A stretch of 64,000 bases of DNA from Bradyrhizobium sp. CER78 (GCF_029846235.1 NZ_JARVWP010000004.1:1-64000), one strand, 5' to 3'; counted from the stretch's first letter, positions 40,523-49,062 are shown. The notes: generated by a model not told the origin, from the sequence alone. Program-made: numbers and translations.

Positions 40523-41530
40523 TCAGATCCGCGCGAGGCTGGCCGCGCCCGCGGCGATCGCGTCGTTGAAGCTCGTGTCCCAGAATTTTCCGACCTCGGC
40601 GCGCGCGTCGAGCACGCCGAGCTTGAGGAAGGTGTCGGCGACCTTCTGGTGGGTGTCCGGCACGTCAGGCGTCACGCCGGCGAGCGAGAAGTCGTCGCTG
40701 CGACGGGCGAACTGGTCGAGGATGTCCTGTAACGGCAGATGGGTTTCGGCCACCTGCGCGGCCGCATAGGCCGGAAAATTCTTGTTGGCGAACGCATAGG
40801 CGCGCTGGATCCGCAGCAACAGGTCGCTCACCGCCGCGTGGCGCAGCGGATCATCGACCGCCCTCGGATTGGCGTAGATCGGGAAATTGCCCGAGAGATA
40901 GCCGACGCCGGTCTTGAGCAGGCGCGCGCCCTGCTTGGCGATCGCAAGCTGCCCGTTGTAGCCATAGATCGCCCAGGCATCGAGCTTGCCGGAGGCGAAC
41001 GCGGTGTAACCATCCGACGGCGTCAGGTTGATGGCCTCGATATCGCCGAACCCAAGGCCTGCTTCTTCGAGTTGCTTGGCAAGAAAATAATGCGCCGTCG
41101 TCGCGCGCACATAACCGACGCGCTTTCCCCTGAGGTCGGCTATCGAACGGATCGGCGCATCCTTCGCCGCCACCGTGACCTGGATGTTGAGATCCTCATG
41201 GGTGACGGCGATGAAGCGCACCTTGGCATTCTGGCGCGCGGCGAACATCGCCGGAATCTCGCTGCCTGATCCGATGTCGAGCGCGTCGCCGTTCAGCGCC
41301 TCGATATGGAGCACACCATTGTTGAGCTCCTTCCATTCGATCCTGTACGGCGTCTTGTCCTCGCCGGCGGCCTGCAGCAGCGGCCGCCAGCCGCCCTTGT
41401 AATACGCGACACGCAGGGTGACGCCGCCGAGATCGGCCGACCCGGTTTGGGCGCGCGCACCGCCAGCGACCAGACTTCCGGCGAGCACGCCAAGCGCGGA
41501 ACGTCGAGAGAGAGAAAATGGCGTAGTCAA
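40523..41530 (-). CDS. SsuA-like ABC transporter solute-binding protein (Tat signal)
   Basis: The 335-residue protein has a twin-arginine signal (SRRSALGVLAGSLVAGGARA) and the fold of aliphatic sulfonate/taurine/nitrate binding proteins (LRVAYYKGGWRPLLQAAGED, LRGKRVGYVRATTAHYFLAKQL, TPSDGYTAFASGKLDAWAIY). The start is a TTG at 41530 with AGGAG eight bases upstream; a TTG seven codons earlier is the alternative. No permease or ATPase is adjacent, so it is an orphan periplasmic receptor. The ligand is unknown, possibly a sulfonate or other small anion. Confidence 0.88.
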   Translation of the reverse strand: MTTPFSLSRRSALGVLAGSLVAGGARAQTGSADLGGVTLRVAYYKGGWRPLLQAAGEDKTPYRIEWKELNNGVLHIEALNGDALDIGSGSEIPAMFAARQNAKVRFIAVTHEDLNIQVTVAAKDAPIRSIADLRGKRVGYVRATTAHYFLAKQLEEAGLGFGDIEAINLTPSDGYTAFASGKLDAWAIYGYNGQLAIAKQGARLLKTGVGYLSGNFPIYANPRAVDDPLRHAAVSDLLLRIQRAYAFANKNFPAYAAAQVAETHLPLQDILDQFARRSDDFSLAGVTPDVPDTHQKVADTFLKLGVLDARAEVGKFWDTSFNDAIAAGAASLARI

Positions 41531-41725
41531 CGGCCTGCTCCTGATCAGCAATCACAACGCTGCAAGCTTAGGAGAAAAACCGCCGATGTATATGAGAAGC
41601 TATTTCGTTTTTGGCGTCGTGCGCGAAATGCCGTTCCAAGGATTGGTGGCTTAGCGCGGTGATCCGCTTTCCGGTCGCGTCATTGGCCAAACGTAGAACC
41701 AGGCTGCACCCGCGTCGCACAGTGC

Positions 41726-41807
41726 GTAGGATGGGTAGAGCGGAGCGAAACCCATCGCTCATCCCGCGGCCCGAATGATGGGTATCGCTTCGCTCCACCC
41801 ATCCTAC
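41726..41807. repeat. Palindromic intergenic repeat (GTAGGATGGGTAG type)
   Basis: The left end reads gtaggatgggtagagcggag and the right end gcttcgctccacccatccta followed by c, with internal cgaaacccatc and gatgggtatcg. It lies just downstream of the minus-strand binding-protein gene at 41814. Confidence 0.8.
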
Positions 41808-41813
41808 TCCGCG

Positions 41814-42725
41814 CTACTTCGCAACCTCATACACATCAGGATCGTAGCTCGAGCTCGGATTTTTGAACGCACTCCGCAACGCCGGCGACATCGGGACGTT
41901 GTAATTGATGCCTTTCGGCGGGGTCGGCGATTCCAGCCACTTCTTGTACATCACCTCGATCTCGGGGCTCATGTAGAGCTCCGCCGTGGCGCGGTCGGCC
42001 AGCGCCTTGAACGGCGCGTCCTCCCGGCGCAGCATGACGCCGAACGGCTCCGCTTTCGAGAAGACATCATCGCTGATCATGTAGAGCGAAGGCTGCTTCG
42101 ACCGCGCGATCGCGACCGCGAGCTGGACGTCGTCGAGCGCGTAGGCCTGGGCCCGATCGGTCTCCAACATCAGGAAGGCCTCGGCCTGGTCCTTGGCCGG
42201 CAGAACGTTGATGCCGAGCTTGCGTTCGGTATTGACCTTGATCAGCTGCGCCAGGTTCACCGAGCCGGCAACGGCGGTGACCGATTTGCCCTTGAGGTCG
42301 TCGATCGTATTGATGCCGAGGGATTTCTTGGCGGCAAAACGCGTTGCGCTCAGGAAGTGCGTGTTGGTGAAGGTCACCTGCTTCTGGCGATCCGCGCTGT
42401 TGGTGGTCGCCGAGCAGTGCAGATCGATCGTGCCGTTGACCATCAGGGGGATGCGGTTCGACGAGGTGACAGGAAGGTAATCGACCGCGATGTCCGGAAT
42501 GCCGAGATCCTTCTTCACGGCATCGACGATCCTGAGGCAGATATCGAGCGCAAAGCCGATCGGCCGCGCGTCGTCGTCGAGATAGCTGAAGGGAACGGAC
42601 GCTTCCTGAAAGCCGAGCGTAACCTTCCTGGTCTCCTTGATCTTCTGCAGCGTGCCCGACAACTCCTCGGCTGCCACCGGGCTCGCGGCGAGCGTGAGAG
42701 CGAAAAGGATGGCGGGCAAGCGCAT
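41814..42725 (-). CDS. Amino-acid-type ABC transporter solute-binding protein
   Basis: The 303-residue protein has a Sec signal peptide (MRLPAILFALTLAASPVAA) and the family-3 solute-binding fold typical of GltI-like receptors: VPFSYLDDDARPIGFALDIC, MVNGTIDLHCSATTNSADR, VTFTNTHFLSATRFAAKK, LKGKSVTAVAGSVNLAQLIK and AYALDDVQLAV. The AGGAG before ATG sets the start. It probably binds an acidic or polar amino acid in the periplasm. No partner permease is near, so it is another orphan receptor. Confidence 0.9.
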   Translation of the reverse strand: MRLPAILFALTLAASPVAAEELSGTLQKIKETRKVTLGFQEASVPFSYLDDDARPIGFALDICLRIVDAVKKDLGIPDIAVDYLPVTSSNRIPLMVNGTIDLHCSATTNSADRQKQVTFTNTHFLSATRFAAKKSLGINTIDDLKGKSVTAVAGSVNLAQLIKVNTERKLGINVLPAKDQAEAFLMLETDRAQAYALDDVQLAVAIARSKQPSLYMISDDVFSKAEPFGVMLRREDAPFKALADRATAELYMSPEIEVMYKKWLESPTPPKGINYNVPMSPALRSAFKNPSSSYDPDVYEVAK

Positions 42726-42860
42726 CGGCGGCTCCTGTGCGGTGATCAGACGGCGTTGATAACCCACGCACAGGCCCGGCGATAGACGACGGCGTGTCTA
42801 ACAGCTATCGCGCTTTGCTATAGTCCGCCTGCAATCCGCCGAACGCCGTCGCCGGCAGGG

Positions 42861-43793
42861 CTAGCGCTGCGCCCCGCCCTCGAGCAGGCGGTCGCCGACC
42901 AGATGGACCGCGCCGCGGGTCCAGGAATAATCGGCGCCCATCCGCAGGCCGCTGTCGCCGCGTGAGACGACCTCGCCGCTGCGTGCGTCGCGCACCTGGA
43001 AGCCGACGGTGTATTCGGTCCGGCTGACCCGCCTGATCACGCCGATCAGCGATCGATCGGCGCCGAGCTCTTTCGCGATCGCGGCCTCGCAGCCGTTGCA
43101 ATCGCGCAGTGCGCGCGCCTTGACGGGCTGCGCGGTCGCGCCGGTGATATCGACCAGGCGATAGCGGCCCGATTGCGCGAGCCGGTCACGCACGCCACGG
43201 GTCACATCGGCCAGATAGGCCGCATCGGAGCCGGCAAGGCCGGACGCGGGTGCCGCGGAATTATCCTCGAGCTCGAACTCGAACACTGCAAGCCCGATCG
43301 GCGCTGCGGCGGTGACCTGTGCCGGCGGCAGCGCGGCTGCAAGGGCAGCGCGCACCTCGCGCGACACGAATATCCGCGCATGGTCCCACGCCTCGTCATT
43401 GTCGCCGCGAAACGTGTAGAGTTTCTCGTACAGGACACGGCTCGCGCCGACATCGATCACCGCGACCTTGGCCCATTGGATCAGCGTGCTCATCTTCTGC
43501 ACGCCGCCGACAACCTTGATCCGGGCCTCGCCTGCGGGCGCCGCCGACGGGACCAGGCGATAGCGCGGCTCTGCGGCCACATCGGCGCGCAGCGCGGCCA
43601 TGAATGCGTCGAGCCGCTTCTGATGCGCGGCGGTCTGATCGACCACCTCGCCCGAGGTGTCGACATAGCTGAAATCGTCGATGCTGACGCCGAGTGGGGA
43701 TGTCTGCGCGGCGGCTTCGGCGCGAAGCGGATCAGGTCCGGCCAGGAGGCCGATCAACGCGACGGCGTACAAGACGAGGCGAGACTGGCGCAT
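42861..43793 (-). CDS. Exported protein with DUF3280/DUF2380-like halves
   Basis: The 310-residue protein has a signal peptide (residues 1-27, LVLYAVALIGLLAG) and two related halves: residues about 35-160 (GVSIDDFSYVDTSGEVVDQT, RYRLVPSAAPAGEA) and about 170-305 (IGLAVFEFELEDNSA, GRYRLVDITGATAQP, GADRSLIGVIRRVSRTEYTV). The pattern matches DUF3280 and DUF2380, families seen in periplasmic proteins of Bradyrhizobium, often beside histidine kinases. A catalytic residue is not evident and a role as periplasmic sensor or stress protein is inferred only. It is divergent from the kinase-regulator pair at 44018-46104. Confidence 0.75.
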   Translation of the reverse strand: MRQSRLVLYAVALIGLLAGPDPLRAEAAAQTSPLGVSIDDFSYVDTSGEVVDQTAAHQKRLDAFMAALRADVAAEPRYRLVPSAAPAGEARIKVVGGVQKMSTLIQWAKVAVIDVGASRVLYEKLYTFRGDNDEAWDHARIFVSREVRAALAAALPPAQVTAAAPIGLAVFEFELEDNSAAPASGLAGSDAAYLADVTRGVRDRLAQSGRYRLVDITGATAQPVKARALRDCNGCEAAIAKELGADRSLIGVIRRVSRTEYTVGFQVRDARSGEVVSRGDSGLRMGADYSWTRGAVHLVGDRLLEGGAQR

Positions 43794-44017
43794 GATCCGG
43801 GCCTTTCGGGTGCTGGTGCGGGCTGGTCGACCGGAGGTCTAGGGCGGCCACCTCCGCACCGCAGCGGAGCGTCTCCCGGCCGGTGCCGGGAAAATTTCAC
43901 GACCGCGGTCCGCCCCCACCACGGCGCTTCTCGACCGGTCCATTCTGCCGTTTAATGCGCATGGCGGCCCTGCCCGCAACGGGCGTCGAAGCCGCCTGCT
44001 ACCCCGAGGATACGCCA

Positions 44018-45445
44018 ATGCGGAATTGGTCCGGAAGCGATCTGAAGCTGCGGCTGACCTTGCGTGTGGCCGCCGTTGCCACCCTCTGCTTTGCCGTGAT
44101 CTCCGGCTACTTCCTGTTCGACTCCGACCGCTCGGTGCGCGCCAGGATCGCCGCCGTTGCCGATGTCGCCGCCCGGACGCTGGAGCTGCAGCAGAACAAG
44201 ATCCAGTGGCTGAACAATGCGCGCGCCGAGTTCCCCGATCTTGAGGGCGTTGCCGCCTCGGTCATGGCGCCGGGCTTGTGCCTCGCATTTCGCAGCAATG
44301 GCGGCGAGATCAGCCAGCGCTTCTGCGGCGGCGCGCAGACCGATACGGCCGCGCCGCCGCTCGCCTTTGCGGCGCTCTATCGCCGCCTGTTCGATCCCGG
44401 CCGCGAGACCGTGCGCCCGGTGGTTGCGCGCGGCCATGCGATCGGCGAGGCCGTGGTCTGGGTCGACCCTGCCGTGCTGACGGCCGAGGCCTGGCACGAT
44501 GCCGGCCGGCTGATGGCCGTGCTCATGATCGCGCTGCCGCTGCTCTGCGCGCTGGTCTATGCGGCGTTGTCGCGTGCGCTGCGTCCGACCCGGCTGATCC
44601 GCGACGGGCTCGAGCGGATCGCCGCAAGCGACCTCGCCGCACGCCTGCCGCCGTTCGACCTCGCCGAATTGTCGGCGATCGGCGACGTCTTCAACCAGCT
44701 CGCGGCGCGCCTCGCCGCAGCGCTCGCCGACCGCAATGCGCTGACGCAAAAACTGATCCTGGTACAGGACGAGGAACGCCGGCATCTCGCGCGCGAGCTG
44801 CATGACGAGTTCGGGCAATCGCTGGCCGCGATCCGTGCGCTCGCGGCCTCCGCGCGCCTGACCGCGGTCCGGGATTGCACGCCCTTGCTCGCTGAATGCG
44901 ACGGCATTGCGCGGACCGCGACCGACATGATGGAGACGTTGCGCGGCGCCCTGTTCAGACTGCGCCCGCCCGATGTCGACGAGCTCGGTCTAGCCGCCAG
45001 CCTGGAGGGATTGATCGCCGGCTGGAACGGCCGCAGCCGCGGGCAGCCACGGTTCGAGATCGTCCTATCGGGATCGTTCGCGCGCCTGCCCTCCTCCGTC
45101 AACGCCAATCTCTACCGCATCGTGCAGGAGGCGCTCACCAACGCGGCCAAGCACGCCGGCGCCACGCGCGTGGTGCTGCGGCTGCAGATGCGCGAGGCGG
45201 CTTCCGGCGACGGCGAAATCGCGCTCGCGGTCGAAGATGATGGCAGGCCCGGCGATGGGCAAAGCGATCCCCACGGCGATCTACAGGTCAAGTCCGGCAT
45301 GGGCCTGCTCGGCATGCGCGAGCGGGTCGCCGCGCTCGGCGGACGGTTGAGCTTCGAGGTCGTGCAGCCCCATGGCACATCCCTCCGCGTCGTCGTTCCC
45401 GTTGCTGCCGGCGCCGAGGCCGCGGCCGTGGAACGCGCGGCATGA
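44018..45445 (+). CDS. Membrane sensor histidine kinase, NarX/HisKA_3 type
   Basis: The 475-residue kinase has a first span at about residues 15-34, a periplasmic loop of about 130 residues, a second span at about 165-185, a HAMP linker, and a HisKA_3 domain with the phosphorylated His262 in LARELHDEFGQSLAAI. The HATPase domain has NLYRIVQEALTNAAKHA and GMGLLGMRERVAALGG. The start ATG 44018 is chosen for the transmembrane opening LRLTLRVAAVATLCFAVI. Its stop overlaps the response regulator by four bases (ATGA). The ligand is unknown; a divergent exported DUF3280 protein may be part of the sensory path. Confidence 0.93.
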   Translation: MRNWSGSDLKLRLTLRVAAVATLCFAVISGYFLFDSDRSVRARIAAVADVAARTLELQQNKIQWLNNARAEFPDLEGVAASVMAPGLCLAFRSNGGEISQRFCGGAQTDTAAPPLAFAALYRRLFDPGRETVRPVVARGHAIGEAVVWVDPAVLTAEAWHDAGRLMAVLMIALPLLCALVYAALSRALRPTRLIRDGLERIAASDLAARLPPFDLAELSAIGDVFNQLAARLAAALADRNALTQKLILVQDEERRHLARELHDEFGQSLAAIRALAASARLTAVRDCTPLLAECDGIARTATDMMETLRGALFRLRPPDVDELGLAASLEGLIAGWNGRSRGQPRFEIVLSGSFARLPSSVNANLYRIVQEALTNAAKHAGATRVVLRLQMREAASGDGEIALAVEDDGRPGDGQSDPHGDLQVKSGMGLLGMRERVAALGGRLSFEVVQPHGTSLRVVVPVAAGAEAAAVERAA

Positions 45446-46104
45446 GCAATGCGGCGCGAACCATCATGCTGGTCGACGATCACGCCGTGGTTCGGGAGGG
45501 CTACCGGGCGATGCTGCAGAAGCAGCCGGGCCTCCGTGTCGTCGCCGAGGCTTCCGACGGCGTCGAGGCCTACCGCCTCTACAAGGAGACCGGGCCCGAT
45601 CTCGTGATCATGGACCTGTCGATGCCCGGCATCGGCGGCATCGAGGCGATCCGGCGCCTCAGGCAGTGGGACAAGCGCGCAAAGATCCTGGTGTTCACCA
45701 TGCACCAGAACGCGGCCTTTGCCATGCAGGCGATCCGCGCCGGCGCGAGCGGCTATGTCACCAAGACCAGCCCGCCGGAGACGCTGGTGCATGCCGTGAT
45801 GGATGCGCTGTCGGGCAAGATCGCGATCAGTCCGGACATCGACCACGAGCTCGCGCTCAGCCACCTCGCCCGCGAGCGCGCCGCCGCCGACCTCCTGACC
45901 GCGCGGGAGTTCGAAGTGCTGCGCATGCTGCTCGCGGAAAAGACCACCGACGAGATCGCCGAGGCGCTGCATCTCAGCCCCAAGACGGTCGCGAACCTGC
46001 ATTCGATGATCAAGGACAAGCTCGGCGTCGGCACGGATATCGAGCTGGTTCGCCTCGCGCTGCGGCAGGGCATCCTGACGCAGGTCGATCTGCGCGAACA
46101 GTGA
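45442..46104 (+). CDS. NarL/LuxR-family response regulator
   Basis: The 220-residue regulator has a receiver domain (MLVDDHAVVREGYRAMLQ, phosphorylated Asp58 in LVIMDLSMPGIGG, Lys108 in GYVTKTSPPE) and a C-terminal LuxR helix-turn-helix (LTAREFEVLRMLLAEKTTDE, then LSPKTVANLHSMIKDKLG). It overlaps the kinase gene by four bases and is the obvious partner. Its targets are unknown, and the divergent DUF3280 gene is the nearest candidate. Confidence 0.95.
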   Translation: MSNAARTIMLVDDHAVVREGYRAMLQKQPGLRVVAEASDGVEAYRLYKETGPDLVIMDLSMPGIGGIEAIRRLRQWDKRAKILVFTMHQNAAFAMQAIRAGASGYVTKTSPPETLVHAVMDALSGKIAISPDIDHELALSHLARERAAADLLTAREFEVLRMLLAEKTTDEIAEALHLSPKTVANLHSMIKDKLGVGTDIELVRLALRQGILTQVDLREQ

Positions 46105-46530
46105 GCCCGCGGCGGCACCTGATGATGCGGTCCGGCGCCCATCGAGATCGGTGTTGCAAACAAAGGGCCCCAGCGAGGGGGGTCGCCGGGGCCAGAGCAA
46201 CTCAGTCGCATCATCCTAGACCTTATCGCGACGCTTTGCTCCGCTCCTTCGGATGACCGGAATCGTACGGGGCCGAAACCGTGAACCCTGCTCGGCTCTC
46301 GTCCGTATCCGTACAGGTCAGGATTTTGCCATCCCTCCTGGGGCTAGAACCAACGCCGTCCGCCCGTATTCAATGCGGGCGGCGTTGCTCGTTTCCGGCC
46401 TGGAACAGCAAATGGCGACCCCAGCCTGTCACGCGCCTGGCATTCATCGAAGTTCCCGGGCAGGAACCGGAACGGACCTTCATCGACGTGAGTTGGACAG
46501 AATGATTTTCGACGAAGGAGCGTCATCGCC
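46105..46530. other. Intergenic stretch without a clear gene
   Basis: About 425 bases between the response regulator and a short gene. No coding frame with a start signal is seen and no tRNA-like T-arm. One GC hairpin is at 46360-46382. The sequence gaccttatcgcgacgctttgctccgctccttcgg near 46211-46250 looks like a decayed repeat arm. Confidence 0.5.
46360..46382. terminator. GC hairpin downstream of the NarL-type system
   Basis: CCGCCCG (46360-46366) pairs with CGGGCGG (46376-46382) around nine bases. It is 256 bases past the regulator stop, and no T-run follows. Confidence 0.3.
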
Positions 46531-46638
46531 GTGACCCGGAAAACCCTACAGGCACGTTCGGAGCAGGCGCTCGTCGTCATCATTCTCAGCACCGGCGCGC
46601 TCATCGCCTATCTCGGCCTAGCGCTATCCAGAATGTGA
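46531..46638 (+). CDS. Very small single-span protein (35 aa)
   Basis: A GTG start ten bases after AGGAG encodes MTRKTLQARSEQALVVIILS then TGALIAYLGLALSRM. It has a basic N-terminus and one hydrophobic span at about residues 13-31, like many small inner-membrane proteins. No family is recognised. The Shine-Dalgarno sequence and amphipathic layout support it, but chance cannot be excluded for 35 codons. Confidence 0.4.
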   Translation: MTRKTLQARSEQALVVIILSTGALIAYLGLALSRM

Positions 46639-46685
46639 GAGGGTCTGCGCTCGCGCGCGCCGAAAGCTGTATCCCCATCCTCAAC

Positions 46686-46797
46686 TGTCATCGCCCGGCT
46701 CGACCGGGCGATCCAGTACGCCGCGGCTTCTCGATTCAAGCACCGCCGTCTCTGGAATACTGGATCACCCCGCCTTCGCCTTTCGCGGGTGATGACA
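46686..46797. repeat. Palindromic intergenic repeat (TGTCATCGCCCG type)
   Basis: The left part tgtcatcgcccggctcgacc then gggcgatccagta is opposed by tactggatcaccccgccttc and cgcgggtgatgaca. It lies before the HAD phosphatase gene. Confidence 0.75.
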
Positions 46798-46900
46798 CCG
46801 TGCGCGCGGGAACGACAGCGCGCTTAACCGCGTCGCATGCCTGCCGCACAAATCGGGGACATTGCCGCCCGCCCGCAATTCTCGTACACGGTTTCACGCA

Positions 46901-47527
46901 ATGACCTCGCAACTCTCCCCCGATTCCGTCGACGTGCTGCTGTTCGATATCGGCCGCGTCGTGCTCGACATCGACTTCGACAAGGTGATGGCGCACTGGG
47001 CGCAGCATGCCGGCTGCGCACCGGCCGAGCTCGCCAGCCGCTTCGTCGTCGACGACAGCTTCAAGCATCACGAGATCGGCCGGATCGACGATGCGGCATT
47101 CTTCGCCAATCTGCGCCAGTCGCTCGGCATCGGTCTCAGCGACGCGCAATTCCTCGAGGGCTGGAATTCGATCTTCACCGGCGAGATGCCGGGCATCGCG
47201 CCGCTGCTCGCGTCCGCCGCGAAGCGTATGCCGCTCTACGCGTTTTCCAACACCAATCCGGCCCATGTCGCGCATTTCTCGGCCGCCCATGCCGAGTTGC
47301 TCGGCCATTTCCGCAGCGTCTTCCTGTCCTCGAGCATCGGCTTTCGCAAACCCGACGCCGAGGCCTACGATCATGTGGTAAAAGCCATCGGCGTGCCGGC
47401 GTCGCGGATCCTGTTCTTCGACGATTTGGCTGCCAATATCGAGGGTGCGCGGGCGCGCGGCCTTCATGCCATCCACGTGACATCGACGGATGACGTGGCA
47501 AGGGCGCTGACTGCACTTGGGATTTGA
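46901..47527 (+). CDS. HAD-superfamily phosphatase, YihX-like
   Basis: The 208-residue protein has the HAD core: nucleophile segment VLLFDIGRVVLDIDF (Asp-Ile-Gly, the variant of motif I also found in YihX, a glucose-1-phosphate phosphatase), motif II around LYAFSNTNPAHV, the lysine region SSSIGFRKPDAEAY, and motif IV RILFFDDLAANIEGA. It is cytosolic and likely hydrolyses a sugar or other small phosphate ester. The start at 46901 gives a family-type N-terminus. Its stop codon is the first unit of a 14-bp tandem repeat that runs up to moeA. Confidence 0.9.
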   Translation: MTSQLSPDSVDVLLFDIGRVVLDIDFDKVMAHWAQHAGCAPAELASRFVVDDSFKHHEIGRIDDAAFFANLRQSLGIGLSDAQFLEGWNSIFTGEMPGIAPLLASAAKRMPLYAFSNTNPAHVAHFSAAHAELLGHFRSVFLSSSIGFRKPDAEAYDHVVKAIGVPASRILFFDDLAANIEGARARGLHAIHVTSTDDVARALTALGI

Positions 47528-47597
47528 ACATTGGGACTTGAACCTCGGGATTTGAACCTCGGGATTTGAACCCTGGATTTGAACCCTAAATTTGAGG
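47517..47597. repeat. Tandem repeat of a 14-bp unit between HAD gene and moeA
   Basis: The units are TTGGGATTTGAACA, TTGGGACTTGAACC, TCGGGATTTGAACC (twice), CTGGATTTGAACC and CTAAATTTGAGG. About six copies lie end to end. The first contains the stop codon (TGA) of the HAD gene and the last leads into the moeA ribosome binding site GAGGAG. The repeat is of low GC compared with its surroundings. Confidence 0.85.
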
Positions 47598-47607
47598 AGC
47601 TCTGAGC

Positions 47608-48819
47608 GTGGCCTTGATGCCGGTTGCCGATGCCCTGTCCGCCGTTCTCGCCGGTGCCGAGCCGCTGCCGCAGGAGATGGTCGCGCTCGATGCCGCCTAC
47701 CACCGCACCCTGGCCGGTGACCTTGCCGCACTCCGCACCCAGCCGCCGCAGCCGATGTCGGCAATGGACGGCTATGCAGTGCGGGCAGCCGACGCGGCCG
47801 ATCTGAAAGCCCGGCTCAAGGTGATCGGCGAAGTCGCCGCCGGCCGGCCGTTCGAGCGGACGGTCAGTGCCGGCGAGGCGGTGCGGATCTTTACCGGCGG
47901 CGTGATCCCCAACGGCGCCGACGCCGTCATCATCCAGGAGGACACCAGGGTCGACGGCGACCACATCGCGATATCAGAGGCGGCAGCCGCCGGACGGCAC
48001 ATCCGCGCCGCAGGCGTCGACTTCCGCGAGGGCGACGTGCTGCTCGCCGCCGGCAGCTGCCTCTCCGACCGCGCGCTGTCGCTGGCCGCGGCCATGAACT
48101 ATCCGGAGCTCGCGGTCCGCCGCCGGCCGAAGGTCGCGGTGCTGGCGACCGGCGATGAGCTGGTGATGCCGGGATCAAAGCCCGGCCCCGGCCAGATCGT
48201 CTATTCCAACGGCTACGCGCTGCGCGCGCTGGCGCGGGCCGAAGGCGCAGAGACCGTCGACCTCGGGATCGCCGCTGACACCGTGGAGGCGACCACGGCC
48301 GGCATCCGCCGGGCGCGCGAGGCCGGTGCCGATATCCTGATCACCACCGGCGGCGCATCGGTCGGCGACCACGATCTCGTCAAGCAGTCGCTGGAGGCCG
48401 AGGGCGTCGAGATGGCGTTCTGGCGGATCGCGATGCGGCCCGGCAAGCCGATGATGCACGGCCGACTAGGGGCGATGCGGGTGATCGGCCTGCCCGGCAA
48501 TCCGGTGTCCTCCTATGTCTGCGCCTTCCTGTTCCTGGTGCCGTTGATTCGCGCATTGAGCGGCCGGAAAGTGATTCATCATCGCCGCGCGAGCGCCCTG
48601 CTCGGCCGCGACCTCGCCGCCAACGACCAGCGCGAGGACTATCTGCGCGCGCGCCTGGACGAGCGCGAAGACGGCACGCTGATCGCAACGCCTGTCATGC
48701 AGCAGGACAGTTCGCTGCTCGGGAATCTCGCTGCGGCACGGGCACTTCTCGTGCGTCCGCCGTTTGCGCCGGCGGCTGTCAAAGGCGCCGAGTGCGAGAT
48801 CCTGACGCTGCCTGAGTGA
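47608..48819 (+). CDS. moeA: Molybdopterin molybdenumtransferase
   Basis: The 403-residue protein inserts molybdate into molybdopterin. It shows the N-terminal MSAMDGYAVRAADA, IFTGGVIPNGADAVIIQED, the central nucleotide-type motif TGDELVMPG then ITTGGASVGDHDLV, and PGKPMMHGRLGAMRVIGLPG then NPVSSYVCAF. The start is GTG with GAGGAG ten bases upstream. It is normally next to moaC but here is separated by 14.3 kb. lexA follows downstream. Confidence 0.97.
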   Translation: MALMPVADALSAVLAGAEPLPQEMVALDAAYHRTLAGDLAALRTQPPQPMSAMDGYAVRAADAADLKARLKVIGEVAAGRPFERTVSAGEAVRIFTGGVIPNGADAVIIQEDTRVDGDHIAISEAAAAGRHIRAAGVDFREGDVLLAAGSCLSDRALSLAAAMNYPELAVRRRPKVAVLATGDELVMPGSKPGPGQIVYSNGYALRALARAEGAETVDLGIAADTVEATTAGIRRAREAGADILITTGGASVGDHDLVKQSLEAEGVEMAFWRIAMRPGKPMMHGRLGAMRVIGLPGNPVSSYVCAFLFLVPLIRALSGRKVIHHRRASALLGRDLAANDQREDYLRARLDEREDGTLIATPVMQQDSSLLGNLAAARALLVRPPFAPAAVKGAECEILTLPE

Positions 48820-48881
48820 GGCTTTCGCGGCCCGCTCATTGTGCGTCGCCGAGCGCGTTCACCGGAAATTAAGTGGTTGCG

Positions 48882-48896
48882 GAACACATATCGAAC
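48882..48896. promoter_or_regulatory. SOS box upstream of lexA
   Basis: GAAC-ACATATC-GAAC is an exact GAAC-N7-GAAC, the reverse of the alphaproteobacterial LexA-binding consensus GTTC-N7-GTTC. It lies 166 bases before the lexA start. Confidence 0.7.
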
Positions 48897-48907
48897 ATAT
48901 AGTGTCC

Positions 48908-48922
48908 GTTCATGATTTGTTT
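48908..48922. promoter_or_regulatory. Second, imperfect SOS-like box upstream of lexA
   Basis: GTTC-ATGATTT-GTTT matches the GTTC-N7-GTTC consensus with one mismatch, 12 bases after the first box and in the opposite orientation. It may be a second site or a chance match. Confidence 0.4.
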
Positions 48923-49062
48923 CGAGTACTGGTGTCTACAAACGGGAGGCCACCAGGGAGCGCTTGCAGCAAGCACGATGCTCCTGAGGTCAGGCCCGGC
49001 CTGCAGGCCCCACTGAAGAGTCTCGGAATCGAACGACGCTATCAACCGGGGGAATACTCGAG

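Noticed and set aside
46258-46400. Possible tRNA or small RNA remnant after the NarL-type regulator
   Set aside because: No T-arm (GGTTCGAATC-like), CCA end or complete cloverleaf can be drawn, only one short hairpin.
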